A stretch of 5,221 nucleotides of DNA, taken from CAZBZG01 sp964496245. GTDB lineage: Bacteria; Planctomycetota; SZUA-567. This document shows, piece after piece, positions 1-5,221 of this stretch. Location of the stretch: NCBI GenBank assembly GCA_964496245.1, contig CAZBZG010000314.1, forward strand, positions 1 to 5,221, written 5' to 3'. The notes beneath the pieces are model-generated. The model was not told the DNA's origin. It made no database searches and saw only the letters and a list, made by a program, of their open reading frames with translations. Each line of letters opens with the position of its first letter. The stretch's first letter is position 1. The position numbers and the translations under genes were made by a program.

Positions 1-26
1 CCGTGGAAGAACCGATGCCCCGGCAT
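1..26 (-). CDS. 5' end of a divergent leftward gene, product unknown
   Basis: Only the first eight codons and two bases of the ninth are inside the window. On the minus strand ATG (26-24) reads M-P-G-H-R-F-F-H-(G) and stays open to the edge. The start is chosen because GGAGG lies five bases upstream (32-36) and a well-formed promoter lies further upstream (60-89), in the order and spacing expected of a real gene start. An upstream in-frame ATG at 71-69 would lie between the promoter elements and has no ribosome binding site, so it is unlikely. The product cannot be identified from so few residues. The gene is arranged head-to-head with trpS, 203 bases between start codons. Existence is inferred from expression signals, not from homology. 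Confidence 0.45.
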
Positions 27-29
27 AAA

Positions 30-36
30 CTCCTCC
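30..36 (-). promoter_or_regulatory. Shine-Dalgarno site of the leftward gene
   Basis: Read on the minus strand this is GGAGGAG, followed by TTT and then ATG at 26-24. The GGAGG core is five bases from the start codon. It is among the strongest ribosome binding sites in the window and is the main reason to call a gene start here. Confidence 0.5.
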
Positions 37-59
37 GCACGCACGCTGACGTCCGCAGG

Positions 60-89
60 ATTATCCGGCATGGGGAGCGGATCTGTCAA
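60..89 (-). promoter_or_regulatory. sigma70-type promoter of the leftward gene
   Basis: On the minus strand there is a consensus -35 box TTGACA (89-84), an 18-base spacer and the -10 box GATAAT (65-60), five of six matches to TATAAT. Transcription would begin near position 53, giving a leader of about 27 bases that contains the Shine-Dalgarno at 36-30. Two near-consensus boxes at acceptable spacing in a GC-rich region, pointing at a start codon with a good ribosome site, make this the best promoter match seen in the window. Not experimentally shown. Confidence 0.55.
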
Positions 90-162
90 GCCAGAGCGCC
101 TCACGAACCGCCGTCCGAAGGTGCACGAGCTCGCGCATCGCCGCCCGCGTGGGATCAGTCCC

Positions 163-191
163 TTGCGCTACACCTCCGATTTCGGTAGGCT
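163..191 (+). promoter_or_regulatory. probable trpS promoter
   Basis: TTGCGC (163-168), a 17-base spacer, then TAGGCT (186-191). The -35 box keeps TTG and the -10 box keeps the important T, A and final T. Transcription would start near 198, leaving a leader of about 32 bases before the trpS ATG. That is too short for a T-box or a leader-peptide attenuator, so no tryptophan-responsive RNA control is visible. The -10 form TAGnnT also occurs at the glgP promoter. Match quality alone is modest. Confidence 0.35.
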
Positions 192-229
192 GTAACGATG
201 CGCTGATTCCGGTGAGGACGGACTCCACA

Positions 230-1240
230 ATGGCTGACACCGACTCCAAGCCCGCGATCCTGAGCGGCATCCAGCCCTCGGGCAACCTCATGATCGGCAA
301 CTACATCGGCGCGCTGCGCAACTGGGTCCGCCTCCAGGACGAGTACGACTGCCTCTTCGTGCTGGTGGACCTGCACGCCATCACGGTCCGCCAGGAGCCG
401 GCCGAGCTCCGCCGGCGCTGCTACGACTTTCTCGCGCTCTACCTCGCCTGCGGCATCGATCCCGAGAAGAGCACGGTCTTCGTCCAATCCCACGTCTCCA
501 CCCACGCGGAGCTCGCCTGGATCCTCAACTGCTTCACGGCCTACGGCGAACTCACCCGCATGACGCAGTTCAAGGACAAGGCCAAGCTGCACGAGGACAA
601 CGTCAACGCAGGCCTCTTCGACTATCCCGTGCTCATGGCGGCCGACATCCTGCTCTATCAGCCCGACCGCGTCCCCGTGGGCGCCGACCAGAAGCAGCAT
701 CTCGAGTTGACCCGCGACATCGCCCAGCGCTTCAACGGCGCGTACGGCGAGACGTTCCGCGTGCCCGAGCCCTACATCCCGCCGGTGGGCGCGCGCATTA
801 TGAGCCTGCAGGATCCGACCGCCAAGATGTCCAAGTCCGACCCCAATCCGCGCGGATACGTGGCGCTGCTCGATCCGCCCGATGTGGCGCGCAGCAAGAT
901 CAAGAAGGCGGTCACCGACCCGGGCCGGGACATCTCCCTGGACGGCTCCAAACCCGGCATCGCCAATCTGGTCGGCATGTTCAGCGCGCTCACGGACGAA
1001 TCCGAGGAGGCCATTGCCGCGCGCTACGGCGGCAAGGGATACGCCCCGCTCAAGGAAGACCTCGCCGAGATCGTGGTCGAGACCCTCCAGCCGATCCAGG
1101 AGCGGTACAAGGCGATCCGCGAGGACAAGAACGGGCTGGAGGAACTGCTCCGGAAGGGCGCGGCCGACGCGTACCGCCGCTCCCGCAAGACCCTGAGCAA
1201 AGTCCACCGCAAGCTCGGGTTCATCCTGCCCAAACGCTGA
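230..1240 (+). CDS. trpS: tryptophanyl-tRNA synthetase
   Basis: Cytoplasmic class I aminoacyl-tRNA synthetase that activates tryptophan with ATP and charges tRNA-Trp; it normally works as a homodimer. The protein has 336 residues, about the size of the E. coli enzyme, and resembles it along its length as I recall that sequence. Visible signatures are PSG (16-18) followed by the HIGH-equivalent M-I-G-N (21-24), the motif D-Y-P-V-L-M-A-A-D with Asp139 at the position that contacts the tryptophan indole in characterised enzymes, G-A-D-Q (151-154), and an intact K-M-S-K-S (199-203). The ATG at 230 is chosen because conserved sequence begins a few residues later. A GTG at 149 in the same frame would add 27 unconserved residues and overlap the promoter. 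The ribosome site is weak: GAGG at 214-217 or GGACGGA at 216-222. It appears monocistronic, with its own promoter and a hairpin terminator after it. Nothing is missing or truncated. Confidence 0.98.
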   Translation: MADTDSKPAILSGIQPSGNLMIGNYIGALRNWVRLQDEYDCLFVLVDLHAITVRQEPAELRRRCYDFLALYLACGIDPEKSTVFVQSHVSTHAELAWILNCFTAYGELTRMTQFKDKAKLHEDNVNAGLFDYPVLMAADILLYQPDRVPVGADQKQHLELTRDIAQRFNGAYGETFRVPEPYIPPVGARIMSLQDPTAKMSKSDPNPRGYVALLDPPDVARSKIKKAVTDPGRDISLDGSKPGIANLVGMFSALTDESEEAIAARYGGKGYAPLKEDLAEIVVETLQPIQERYKAIREDKNGLEELLRKGAADAYRRSRKTLSKVHRKLGFILPKR

Positions 1241-1265
1241 GTGCAGCCGATCGCAACGGCGAGAC

Positions 1266-1312
1266 AACGCCGCGCGGACTGCGCAATGCACACCTTGCCG
1301 CGCACGTTTTTT
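1266..1312 (+). terminator. probable rho-independent terminator after trpS
   Basis: AACG (1266-1269) pairs with CGTT (1305-1308), then a small internal loop, then GCGCGG (1272-1277) pairs with CCGCGC (1298-1303). The stem runs straight into six T residues (1307-1312), the only such T-run in this intergenic region. The 20-base apical loop is long, although a TGC/GCA pairing inside it could shorten it. It lies 25 bases after the trpS stop and before the glgP promoter, which is where a terminator is expected. Confidence 0.45.
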
Positions 1313-1343
1313 GAGCGACCGGTACGAGTAGGGTGAGCCACGG

Positions 1344-1379
1344 GAAGGTCCGGCCGGCCGAGGGCGATCGCCCGCCTTC
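1344..1379. repeat. nested GC-rich palindromes upstream of the glgP promoter
   Basis: Two perfect palindromes lie almost side by side: CGGCCGGCCG (1351-1360) and GGGCGATCGCCC (1362-1373). They are flanked by the inverted pair GAAGG (1344-1348) and CCTTC (1375-1379). The cluster ends ten bases before the -35 box of the glgP promoter. It could be a DNA-binding site for a dimeric regulator or a structured DNA/RNA element. No T-run follows, so it is not a classical terminator for a + strand transcript. Short palindromes are easier to find by chance in GC-rich DNA, so the function is only a suggestion. Confidence 0.35.
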
Positions 1380-1388
1380 ATTTCCGTC

Positions 1389-1417
1389 TTGACAGGGCCA
1401 GCGGGCCTTCATAGCGT
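1389..1417 (+). promoter_or_regulatory. promoter of glgP
   Basis: A perfect -35 box TTGACA (1389-1394), a 17-base spacer and TAGCGT (1412-1417), which keeps the T, A and final T of the -10 consensus. Transcription would begin near 1424, leaving a leader of about 36 bases that contains the ribosome binding site. It probably drives both glgP and the downstream sulfatase-like gene. The adjacent palindromes at 1344-1379 are positioned to regulate it from upstream. Confidence 0.55.
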
Positions 1418-1459
1418 AGGCCGCGGTGAGATCGCGTCTTCCGTGCAAAGGAACCCGCC

Positions 1460-4015
1460 ATGCGCGTCCATTCCTTCTATGTCAGTCCCAACATCCCCGA
1501 ACGCCTGCGGCCCCTGCAGGAGATCGCCTACAATCTCTGGTTCTCCTGGAACTGGGAGGCCGTGGAGACGTTCATGCGCCTGGGCGGCCCCTACTGGGTC
1601 CGGTCCTACCAGAACCCGGCCCGCCTGCTCGGCATGGTGCCGCAGGAGCGCTACGAAAGCATGGTCCGCGACGAATCCTTCATGGCCACGGTGCAGAAGG
1701 TCTACGAGGACTTCCAGCGCTATATGCAGAAGGAAGCGACCTGGTTCCGCAAGCGGTTTTCCAATCTCACCGGCACCATCGCCTACTTCTCCATGGAATA
1801 CGGGCTGGACGAGGGTCTTCCCGTGTACTCGGGTGGCCTGGGCATGCTGTCGGGCGACCACATGAAAAGCGCCTCCGACCTGGGCCTGCCGCTCGTCGGG
1901 GTGGGACTGCTGTACCGAGAGGGGTACTTCCGCCAGTACCTCAATGCCGACGGCTGGCAGCAGGAGGAATACCCGGTCAACGACTGGTACACCATGCCCG
2001 TGGAGCGCGTCGACCAGGACGGACATCCCCTGACCATCCAGGTGGAGATGCCCGAGAACGAGAAGATCAAGGCCCAGATCTGGCGCGTCCGCGTGGGGCG
2101 CATCCAGATCTACCTGCTCGACACCAACATCCCGGACAACCCTCCGCACCATCGAGAGATCACCAATCGCCTGTACGGCGGCGATCAGGACATGCGCATC
2201 CGCCAGGAAGTCCTTATGGGCATCGGCGGACTGCGGGCTCTCCGCGCCATGAACATCACCCCGGCGGTCTGCCACATGAACGAAGGGCACAGCGCCTTTC
2301 TGGCCATCGAGCGCCTGCGCATGCTGATGGAAGACCACAACTGCGACTTCGGGACCGCTCGGGAGTGCATGTGGGCCTCCGGCGTCTTCACCACACATAC
2401 CCCCGTCCCCGCGGGCAACGAGCGCTTCGATCCGGGCCTGGTCCGGCGATACGTGGAGCCGTTCGGAAAGGCGGCCGGTCTCGCCTGGGATCAGCTGCTG
2501 GCGTTCGGCCGGGAGACCCCTGAGGATACGTCCGAGCCGTTCTGCATGCCGGTGCTCGCCATGAAACTCGCGGCCCACTGCAACGCCGTGTCCCGGCTGC
2601 ACGGGAACGTGAGCCGCGGCATGTGGCACAAGGTCTTTCCCACGGTGCCGCCCGAGGAAGTCCCCATCGGGCACGTGACCAACGGCGTCCATCCCCGCGG
2701 ATGGCTCAGCCACGACCTCTCCGATCTGTACGAACGATACCTCGGCCCAAAGTTCGTCGAGGATCCCATGGACTTCGACCTGTTCGACCGCATCGACGAC
2801 ATACCGGCGCTCGAGGTCTGGCGGACGCACGAACGACGGCGCGAACGCCTGGTCAATTTCGCGCGGACCCGCCTGCGCCAATGCCTCACGCGGCGCGGCG
2901 CCCCGCCGAGCGAGATCCATCACGCCGAGGAAGTGCTCGACCCGCGTGCGCTCACCATCGGTTTCGCCCGGCGGTTCGCCACCTACAAGCGCGCCACCCT
3001 GCTGCTGCGGGACCCGGCGCGGCTGGCCAAGATCCTGACGGACGAAGAGCGGCCGGTCCAGATCATCTTCGCGGGCAAGGCCCATCCGCACGACAATCCG
3101 GCCAAGGAACTCATCCGGAGCATCATCCACTTCGCGCGCGACGAGCGTTTCCGCGACCGCGTGGTCTTTCTCGAGAACTACGACGCGGCCGTCGCCCGCT
3201 ACCTCACGCAGGGCTGCGACGTCTGGCTGAATACACCGCGCCGCCCCCTGGAAGCCAGCGGCACGTCGGGCATGAAAGCAGCCGAAAACGGCGTCCTCAA
3301 CTGCTCCATCCTGGACGGCTGGTGGGACGAAGGGTACAGCCCCGAAGTGGGCTTTGCCATCGGTTCGGGAGAGAAATACAAGGACGCCAACCTCCAAGAC
3401 GAGATCGAATCCAAAGCGCTCTACAACGTGATCGAGAACGAGGTCGTGCCGCTCTTCTACGACCGGGGACGCGACGGCCTGCCGCGCGAGTGGATCAAGA
3501 AGATGAAGGCCTCGATGAAGATCCTGGGACGCTACTTCAACACCAGCCGCATGGTCGCCGAGTACACGGACAAGTACTACGCCAAGGCCGCCCGCAAGTT
3601 CGAGGAACTGAGCCAGGACGGGGCCGCCCGGGCGCGCACGCTGGCCGAGTGGCGGCAGCGGGTACAGAACGCCTGGGACGAGGTCGCCATCGAATCGGTC
3701 GAACCGGGCGAAGAACGGGACATCGCGACCCAGGTCGGCACATGCCTCGAAGTCGTCGCCCGAATCCGGACGGGCGCCCTGACCGACGGGGATCTCCGCG
3801 TCGAGCTCTTCCACGGACCCGTGGAGAGCAAGGGAACCATTGAGAAAGGAAACAGCACGCGGATGGCGGCCAAAGAAACGAAAGACGGTATCACGACCTA
3901 TATCGGGTGCATCCCGTGCAAGATATCGGGGCAGTACGGTTTCGCCGTTCGCGTGCTCGCCGATCATCCCGATCTCGTCCATCCCTACGACGGCAAATGC
4001 ATTCTGTGGGATTGA
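1460..4015 (+). CDS. glgP: alpha-glucan (glycogen/maltodextrin) phosphorylase, GT35
   Basis: Cleaves terminal alpha-1,4-linked glucose from glycogen or maltodextrin with inorganic phosphate, releasing glucose 1-phosphate in the cytoplasm. The 851 residues match the bacterial/archaeal 'alpha-glucan family phosphorylase' branch, not the E. coli GlgP/MalP type. The N-terminal roughly 100 residues look like the DUF3417 region (L-W-F-S-W-N-W near residue 30). Next come S-M-E-Y-G (111-115) with Y-S-G-G-L-G (123-128), N-E-G-H (274-277), T-T-H-T-P (311-315), R-R-F-A-T-Y-K-R (504-511) and A-G-K-A-H-P (538-543). The segment E-A-S-G-T-S-G-M-K (598-606) supplies Lys606, expected to bind pyridoxal phosphate. 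The family's usual C-terminal beta region ends in I-L-W-D. The start is fixed by AAGGAA at 1448-1453, six bases upstream of ATG. The reading frame is intact. The exact substrate (glycogen or shorter dextrins) cannot be told from sequence. It is likely the first gene of a two-gene transcript. Confidence 0.96.
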   Translation: MRVHSFYVSPNIPERLRPLQEIAYNLWFSWNWEAVETFMRLGGPYWVRSYQNPARLLGMVPQERYESMVRDESFMATVQKVYEDFQRYMQKEATWFRKRFSNLTGTIAYFSMEYGLDEGLPVYSGGLGMLSGDHMKSASDLGLPLVGVGLLYREGYFRQYLNADGWQQEEYPVNDWYTMPVERVDQDGHPLTIQVEMPENEKIKAQIWRVRVGRIQIYLLDTNIPDNPPHHREITNRLYGGDQDMRIRQEVLMGIGGLRALRAMNITPAVCHMNEGHSAFLAIERLRMLMEDHNCDFGTARECMWASGVFTTHTPVPAGNERFDPGLVRRYVEPFGKAAGLAWDQLLAFGRETPEDTSEPFCMPVLAMKLAAHCNAVSRLHGNVSRGMWHKVFPTVPPEEVPIGHVTNGVHPRGWLSHDLSDLYERYLGPKFVEDPMDFDLFDRIDDIPALEVWRTHERRRERLVNFARTRLRQCLTRRGAPPSEIHHAEEVLDPRALTIGFARRFATYKRATLLLRDPARLAKILTDEERPVQIIFAGKAHPHDNPAKELIRSIIHFARDERFRDRVVFLENYDAAVARYLTQGCDVWLNTPRRPLEASGTSGMKAAENGVLNCSILDGWWDEGYSPEVGFAIGSGEKYKDANLQDEIESKALYNVIENEVVPLFYDRGRDGLPREWIKKMKASMKILGRYFNTSRMVAEYTDKYYAKAARKFEELSQDGAARARTLAEWRQRVQNAWDEVAIESVEPGEERDIATQVGTCLEVVARIRTGALTDGDLRVELFHGPVESKGTIEKGNSTRMAAKETKDGITTYIGCIPCKISGQYGFAVRVLADHPDLVHPYDGKCILWD

Positions 4016-4042
4016 GAACGCACGCGAAGAACGGTTCGCCCT

Positions 4043-4053
4043 GGAGGAAGAGG
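4043..4053 (+). promoter_or_regulatory. strong ribosome binding site of the sulfatase-like gene
   Basis: The purine-rich run GGAGGAAGAGG ends three bases before the ATG at 4057; its GGAGG core (4043-4047) is nine bases away. It settles the start codon. No other ATG lies in frame between the glgP stop and this site, and conserved sulfatase-fold sequence begins at residue 3. Confidence 0.75.
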
Positions 4054-4056
4054 CCC

Positions 4057-5221
4057 ATGCAGCCCAATGTCCTGCTCCTCACGACCGATCAGCATCGCGG
4101 TGATCATCTGAGCATCGCGGGCCACCCGGTGATCGAAACGCCGAACTTCGACACCTTGGCCAGCCGTGGAGCATACTTCCCGAACGCGTATTCGGAGATT
4201 CCCTCGACCACCGGCGCCCGCCGCTGTCTCCACGGCGGGCAGGGAAGCTACACCTGCGGACTCGTGGGATACAGCGGCGCCGAATGGCACGAGCCGAACA
4301 CGCTGGCCCAGGTCCTGGCCGACAACGGCTACCACTGCATCAACGTGGGCTGGCGCAACATGCATCCGCGCCGGAAGCTCTACGGCTTCCACAACGTCAT
4401 CTGTCACGACCTGCACCGGGGAGAGGACGACTACTGGGAATGGCTCGAGCGGGAACTCGGACCCGACGTGTGGGAGCGCGGACACGGGTGCGACGCCAAC
4501 GGCTGGCTCGGCCGCCCCTGGCATCTCGAAGAGCGGTACCATCCGACCTGCTGGACCCACGACGTGGCGCTGGACCAGATCGGCAAGCGAGACCCGACGA
4601 AGCCCCTCTTCCTCTGGCTCAGCCACCTGCGGCCCCATTCCCCCTACGATCCGCCCCGCTTCTTCTGGGACATGTACATCGACCGCGACCTGCCGCCCAT
4701 CCCGCAAGGCGATTGGTCCACGGCCTTCGACGTCGCGCAGCCCTCTCTCGACCGCACGGCCTGGCACGGCCGCCTCACGAACGAACAGCTCCAGCGCATG
4801 CGCGCCGCGTACATGGGCGTGATCTCCCACATCGACTACGATTTCGGCCGCATGCTCGAGGCCCTGCGCCGGGAGGGCGAGCGGCCGGACGACTGGCTCA
4901 TCGTGTTCACGGCCGACCACGGCGACATGCAGGGGGATCACAACCTCCTGCGCAAGACCTATGCCTACGAGGGCTCCGCGCGCATCCCCCTCCTGGTCCA
5001 CTACCCCGCAAGTCTGGACCTGCCTGCCGGCGTCTTCGACCAAGTGACGGGACTGCAAGACGTCATGCCAACGATCCTCGACGCCGCGGGGGTCGACATT
5101 CCGGAGAGCGTGACCGGCCGGAGCCTGCTCGACGTCGCCCGCAATAAGCCGTGGCGGGAGTATATCCACGGGGAGCACTCGCCCTGCTACAGCGCGGACG
5201 TGGCCATGCACTACTTGACGG
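4057..5221 (+). CDS. sulfatase-fold hydrolase lacking the formylglycine residue, 3' end outside window
   Basis: The 388 visible residues belong to the alkaline phosphatase/sulfatase superfamily (COG3119-like). Fold signatures are L-L-L-T-T-D-Q (6-12, Asp11 a metal ligand), R-P-H-S-P-Y-D-P-P (192-200), T-A-D-H-G-D (285-290, metal ligands Asp287 and His288), Lys300 with Y-E-G-S (304-307), and H-G-E-H-S-P-C-Y (371-378), typical of one arylsulfatase-like branch. The protein starts directly with the first core strand, so there is no signal peptide and it is probably cytoplasmic. The sulfatase signature Cys/Ser-x-Pro-x-Arg reads Thr51-Thr-Gly-Ala-Arg55, so no formylglycine can form there. The usual G-K-x-H segment reads Gly98-Trp-Arg-Asn101. 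True sulfatase activity is therefore doubtful. A phosphodiesterase- or phosphatase-like reaction using Thr, as in related superfamily members, or an inactive protein is possible. The substrate is unknown. The gene lies 41 bases after glgP with a strong ribosome site, so it is probably co-transcribed. The fold call is firm; the chemistry is not. Confidence 0.9.
   Translation, partial: MQPNVLLLTTDQHRGDHLSIAGHPVIETPNFDTLASRGAYFPNAYSEIPSTTGARRCLHGGQGSYTCGLVGYSGAEWHEPNTLAQVLADNGYHCINVGWRNMHPRRKLYGFHNVICHDLHRGEDDYWEWLERELGPDVWERGHGCDANGWLGRPWHLEERYHPTCWTHDVALDQIGKRDPTKPLFLWLSHLRPHSPYDPPRFFWDMYIDRDLPPIPQGDWSTAFDVAQPSLDRTAWHGRLTNEQLQRMRAAYMGVISHIDYDFGRMLEALRREGERPDDWLIVFTADHGDMQGDHNLLRKTYAYEGSARIPLLVHYPASLDLPAGVFDQVTGLQDVMPTILDAAGVDIPESVTGRSLLDVARNKPWREYIHGEHSPCYSADVAMHYLT

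Noticed and set aside
1..195. Two + strand frames open from the left edge, ending at 188 and 195, which could be the tail of an upstream gene or a small protein from ATG 70.
   Set aside because: They overlap a strong divergent promoter and start on the opposite strand as well as the probable trpS promoter. Neither translation resembles a known protein and one has relaxed third-position GC. Short open frames are expected by chance here.
149..229. A longer trpS start at GTG 149.
   Set aside because: The 27 added residues have no counterpart in the family, would begin upstream of the likely promoter, and the ATG at 230 gives the normal family length.
192..229. Tryptophan-responsive leader (T-box or Trp-codon attenuator) before trpS.
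   Set aside because: The leader is only about 32 bases, with no run of Trp codons and no terminator hairpin.
1426..3843. Long + strand frames overlapping glgP (1426-2523 and 2623-3843), and others inside trpS (882-1196) and the sulfatase-like gene (4166-4822, 4284-5147).
   Set aside because: They are out-of-frame shadows rich in Arg, Pro, Ala and Gly, without recognisable motifs, inside genes whose true frame is certain.
1409..3982. An 857-residue antisense open frame opposite glgP, and similar ones opposite trpS (155-1381) and the sulfatase-like gene (3985-5211).
   Set aside because: All three lie codon-on-codon against the real gene. In that phase an antisense stop needs a sense TTA, CTA or TCA codon, which are rare with this G/C-ending codon use. 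The translations are low-complexity and resemble no family, while the sense proteins are clearly conserved.
4016..4056. Small inverted repeat (GAACGGTTC, 4029-4037) between glgP and the sulfatase-like gene as a terminator.
   Set aside because: The stem is only about four base pairs and is not followed by a T-run.
4204..4206. Ser50 as the formylglycine-forming residue of the sulfatase-like protein.
   Set aside because: It is five residues before Arg55, whereas the signature needs four; using it would require a gap in the most rigid part of the motif and would misplace Gly61.
1..5221. tRNA, rRNA, CRISPR repeats, insertion sequence ends or phage genes.
   Set aside because: No regularly spaced repeats, no tRNA-like arm patterns, no transposase or terminal inverted repeats were seen; nearly all of the window is accounted for by ordinary genes and their spacers.

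Overview
This is a GC-rich bacterial chromosomal segment with two complete genes and one partial gene on the + strand. A divergent gene probably begins at the extreme left edge. Third codon positions are mostly G or C, which also explains several long spurious antisense open frames. The lineage cannot be fixed from this window. A glucan phosphorylase with the DUF3417-type N-terminus next to a sulfatase-fold hydrolase of the 'RPH-P-Y-D-P-P' kind fits Planctomycetes/Kiritimatiellae/Lentisphaerae-like bacteria or other environmental bacteria, but this is only a weak inference.

Layout, left to right. Positions 1-26 (minus) hold the first codons of a leftward gene. It is supported by a strong Shine-Dalgarno (30-36) and a good sigma70-type promoter (60-89). 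Positions 27-229 are the divergent intergenic region, which also carries a plausible trpS promoter (163-191). Positions 230-1240 are trpS, a complete 336-residue tryptophanyl-tRNA synthetase with the class I signatures intact. Positions 1241-1459 are intergenic. They contain a hairpin plus T-run, likely the trpS terminator, then a cluster of GC-rich palindromes, then a promoter with a consensus -35 box. Positions 1460-4015 are glgP, a complete 851-residue alpha-glucan phosphorylase with its pyridoxal-phosphate lysine region. Positions 4057-5221 are the first 388 residues of a sulfatase-fold hydrolase that runs off the right edge.

trpS looks like an independent housekeeping unit. glgP and the sulfatase-like gene are 41 bases apart, with no terminator visible between them and a strong ribosome binding site before the second, so they are probably co-transcribed. 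The most unusual feature is in this last gene. It keeps the sulfatase fold signatures and metal ligands, but the residue that sulfatases convert to formylglycine (Cys or Ser) is Thr51. The Lys and His of the usual 'GK-x-H' motif also appear to be Trp99 and Asn101. It may therefore be a non-sulfatase hydrolase or an inactive relative. I see no mobile element, CRISPR array, tRNA, rRNA or recognisable riboswitch, and nothing I would call a new multi-gene system.
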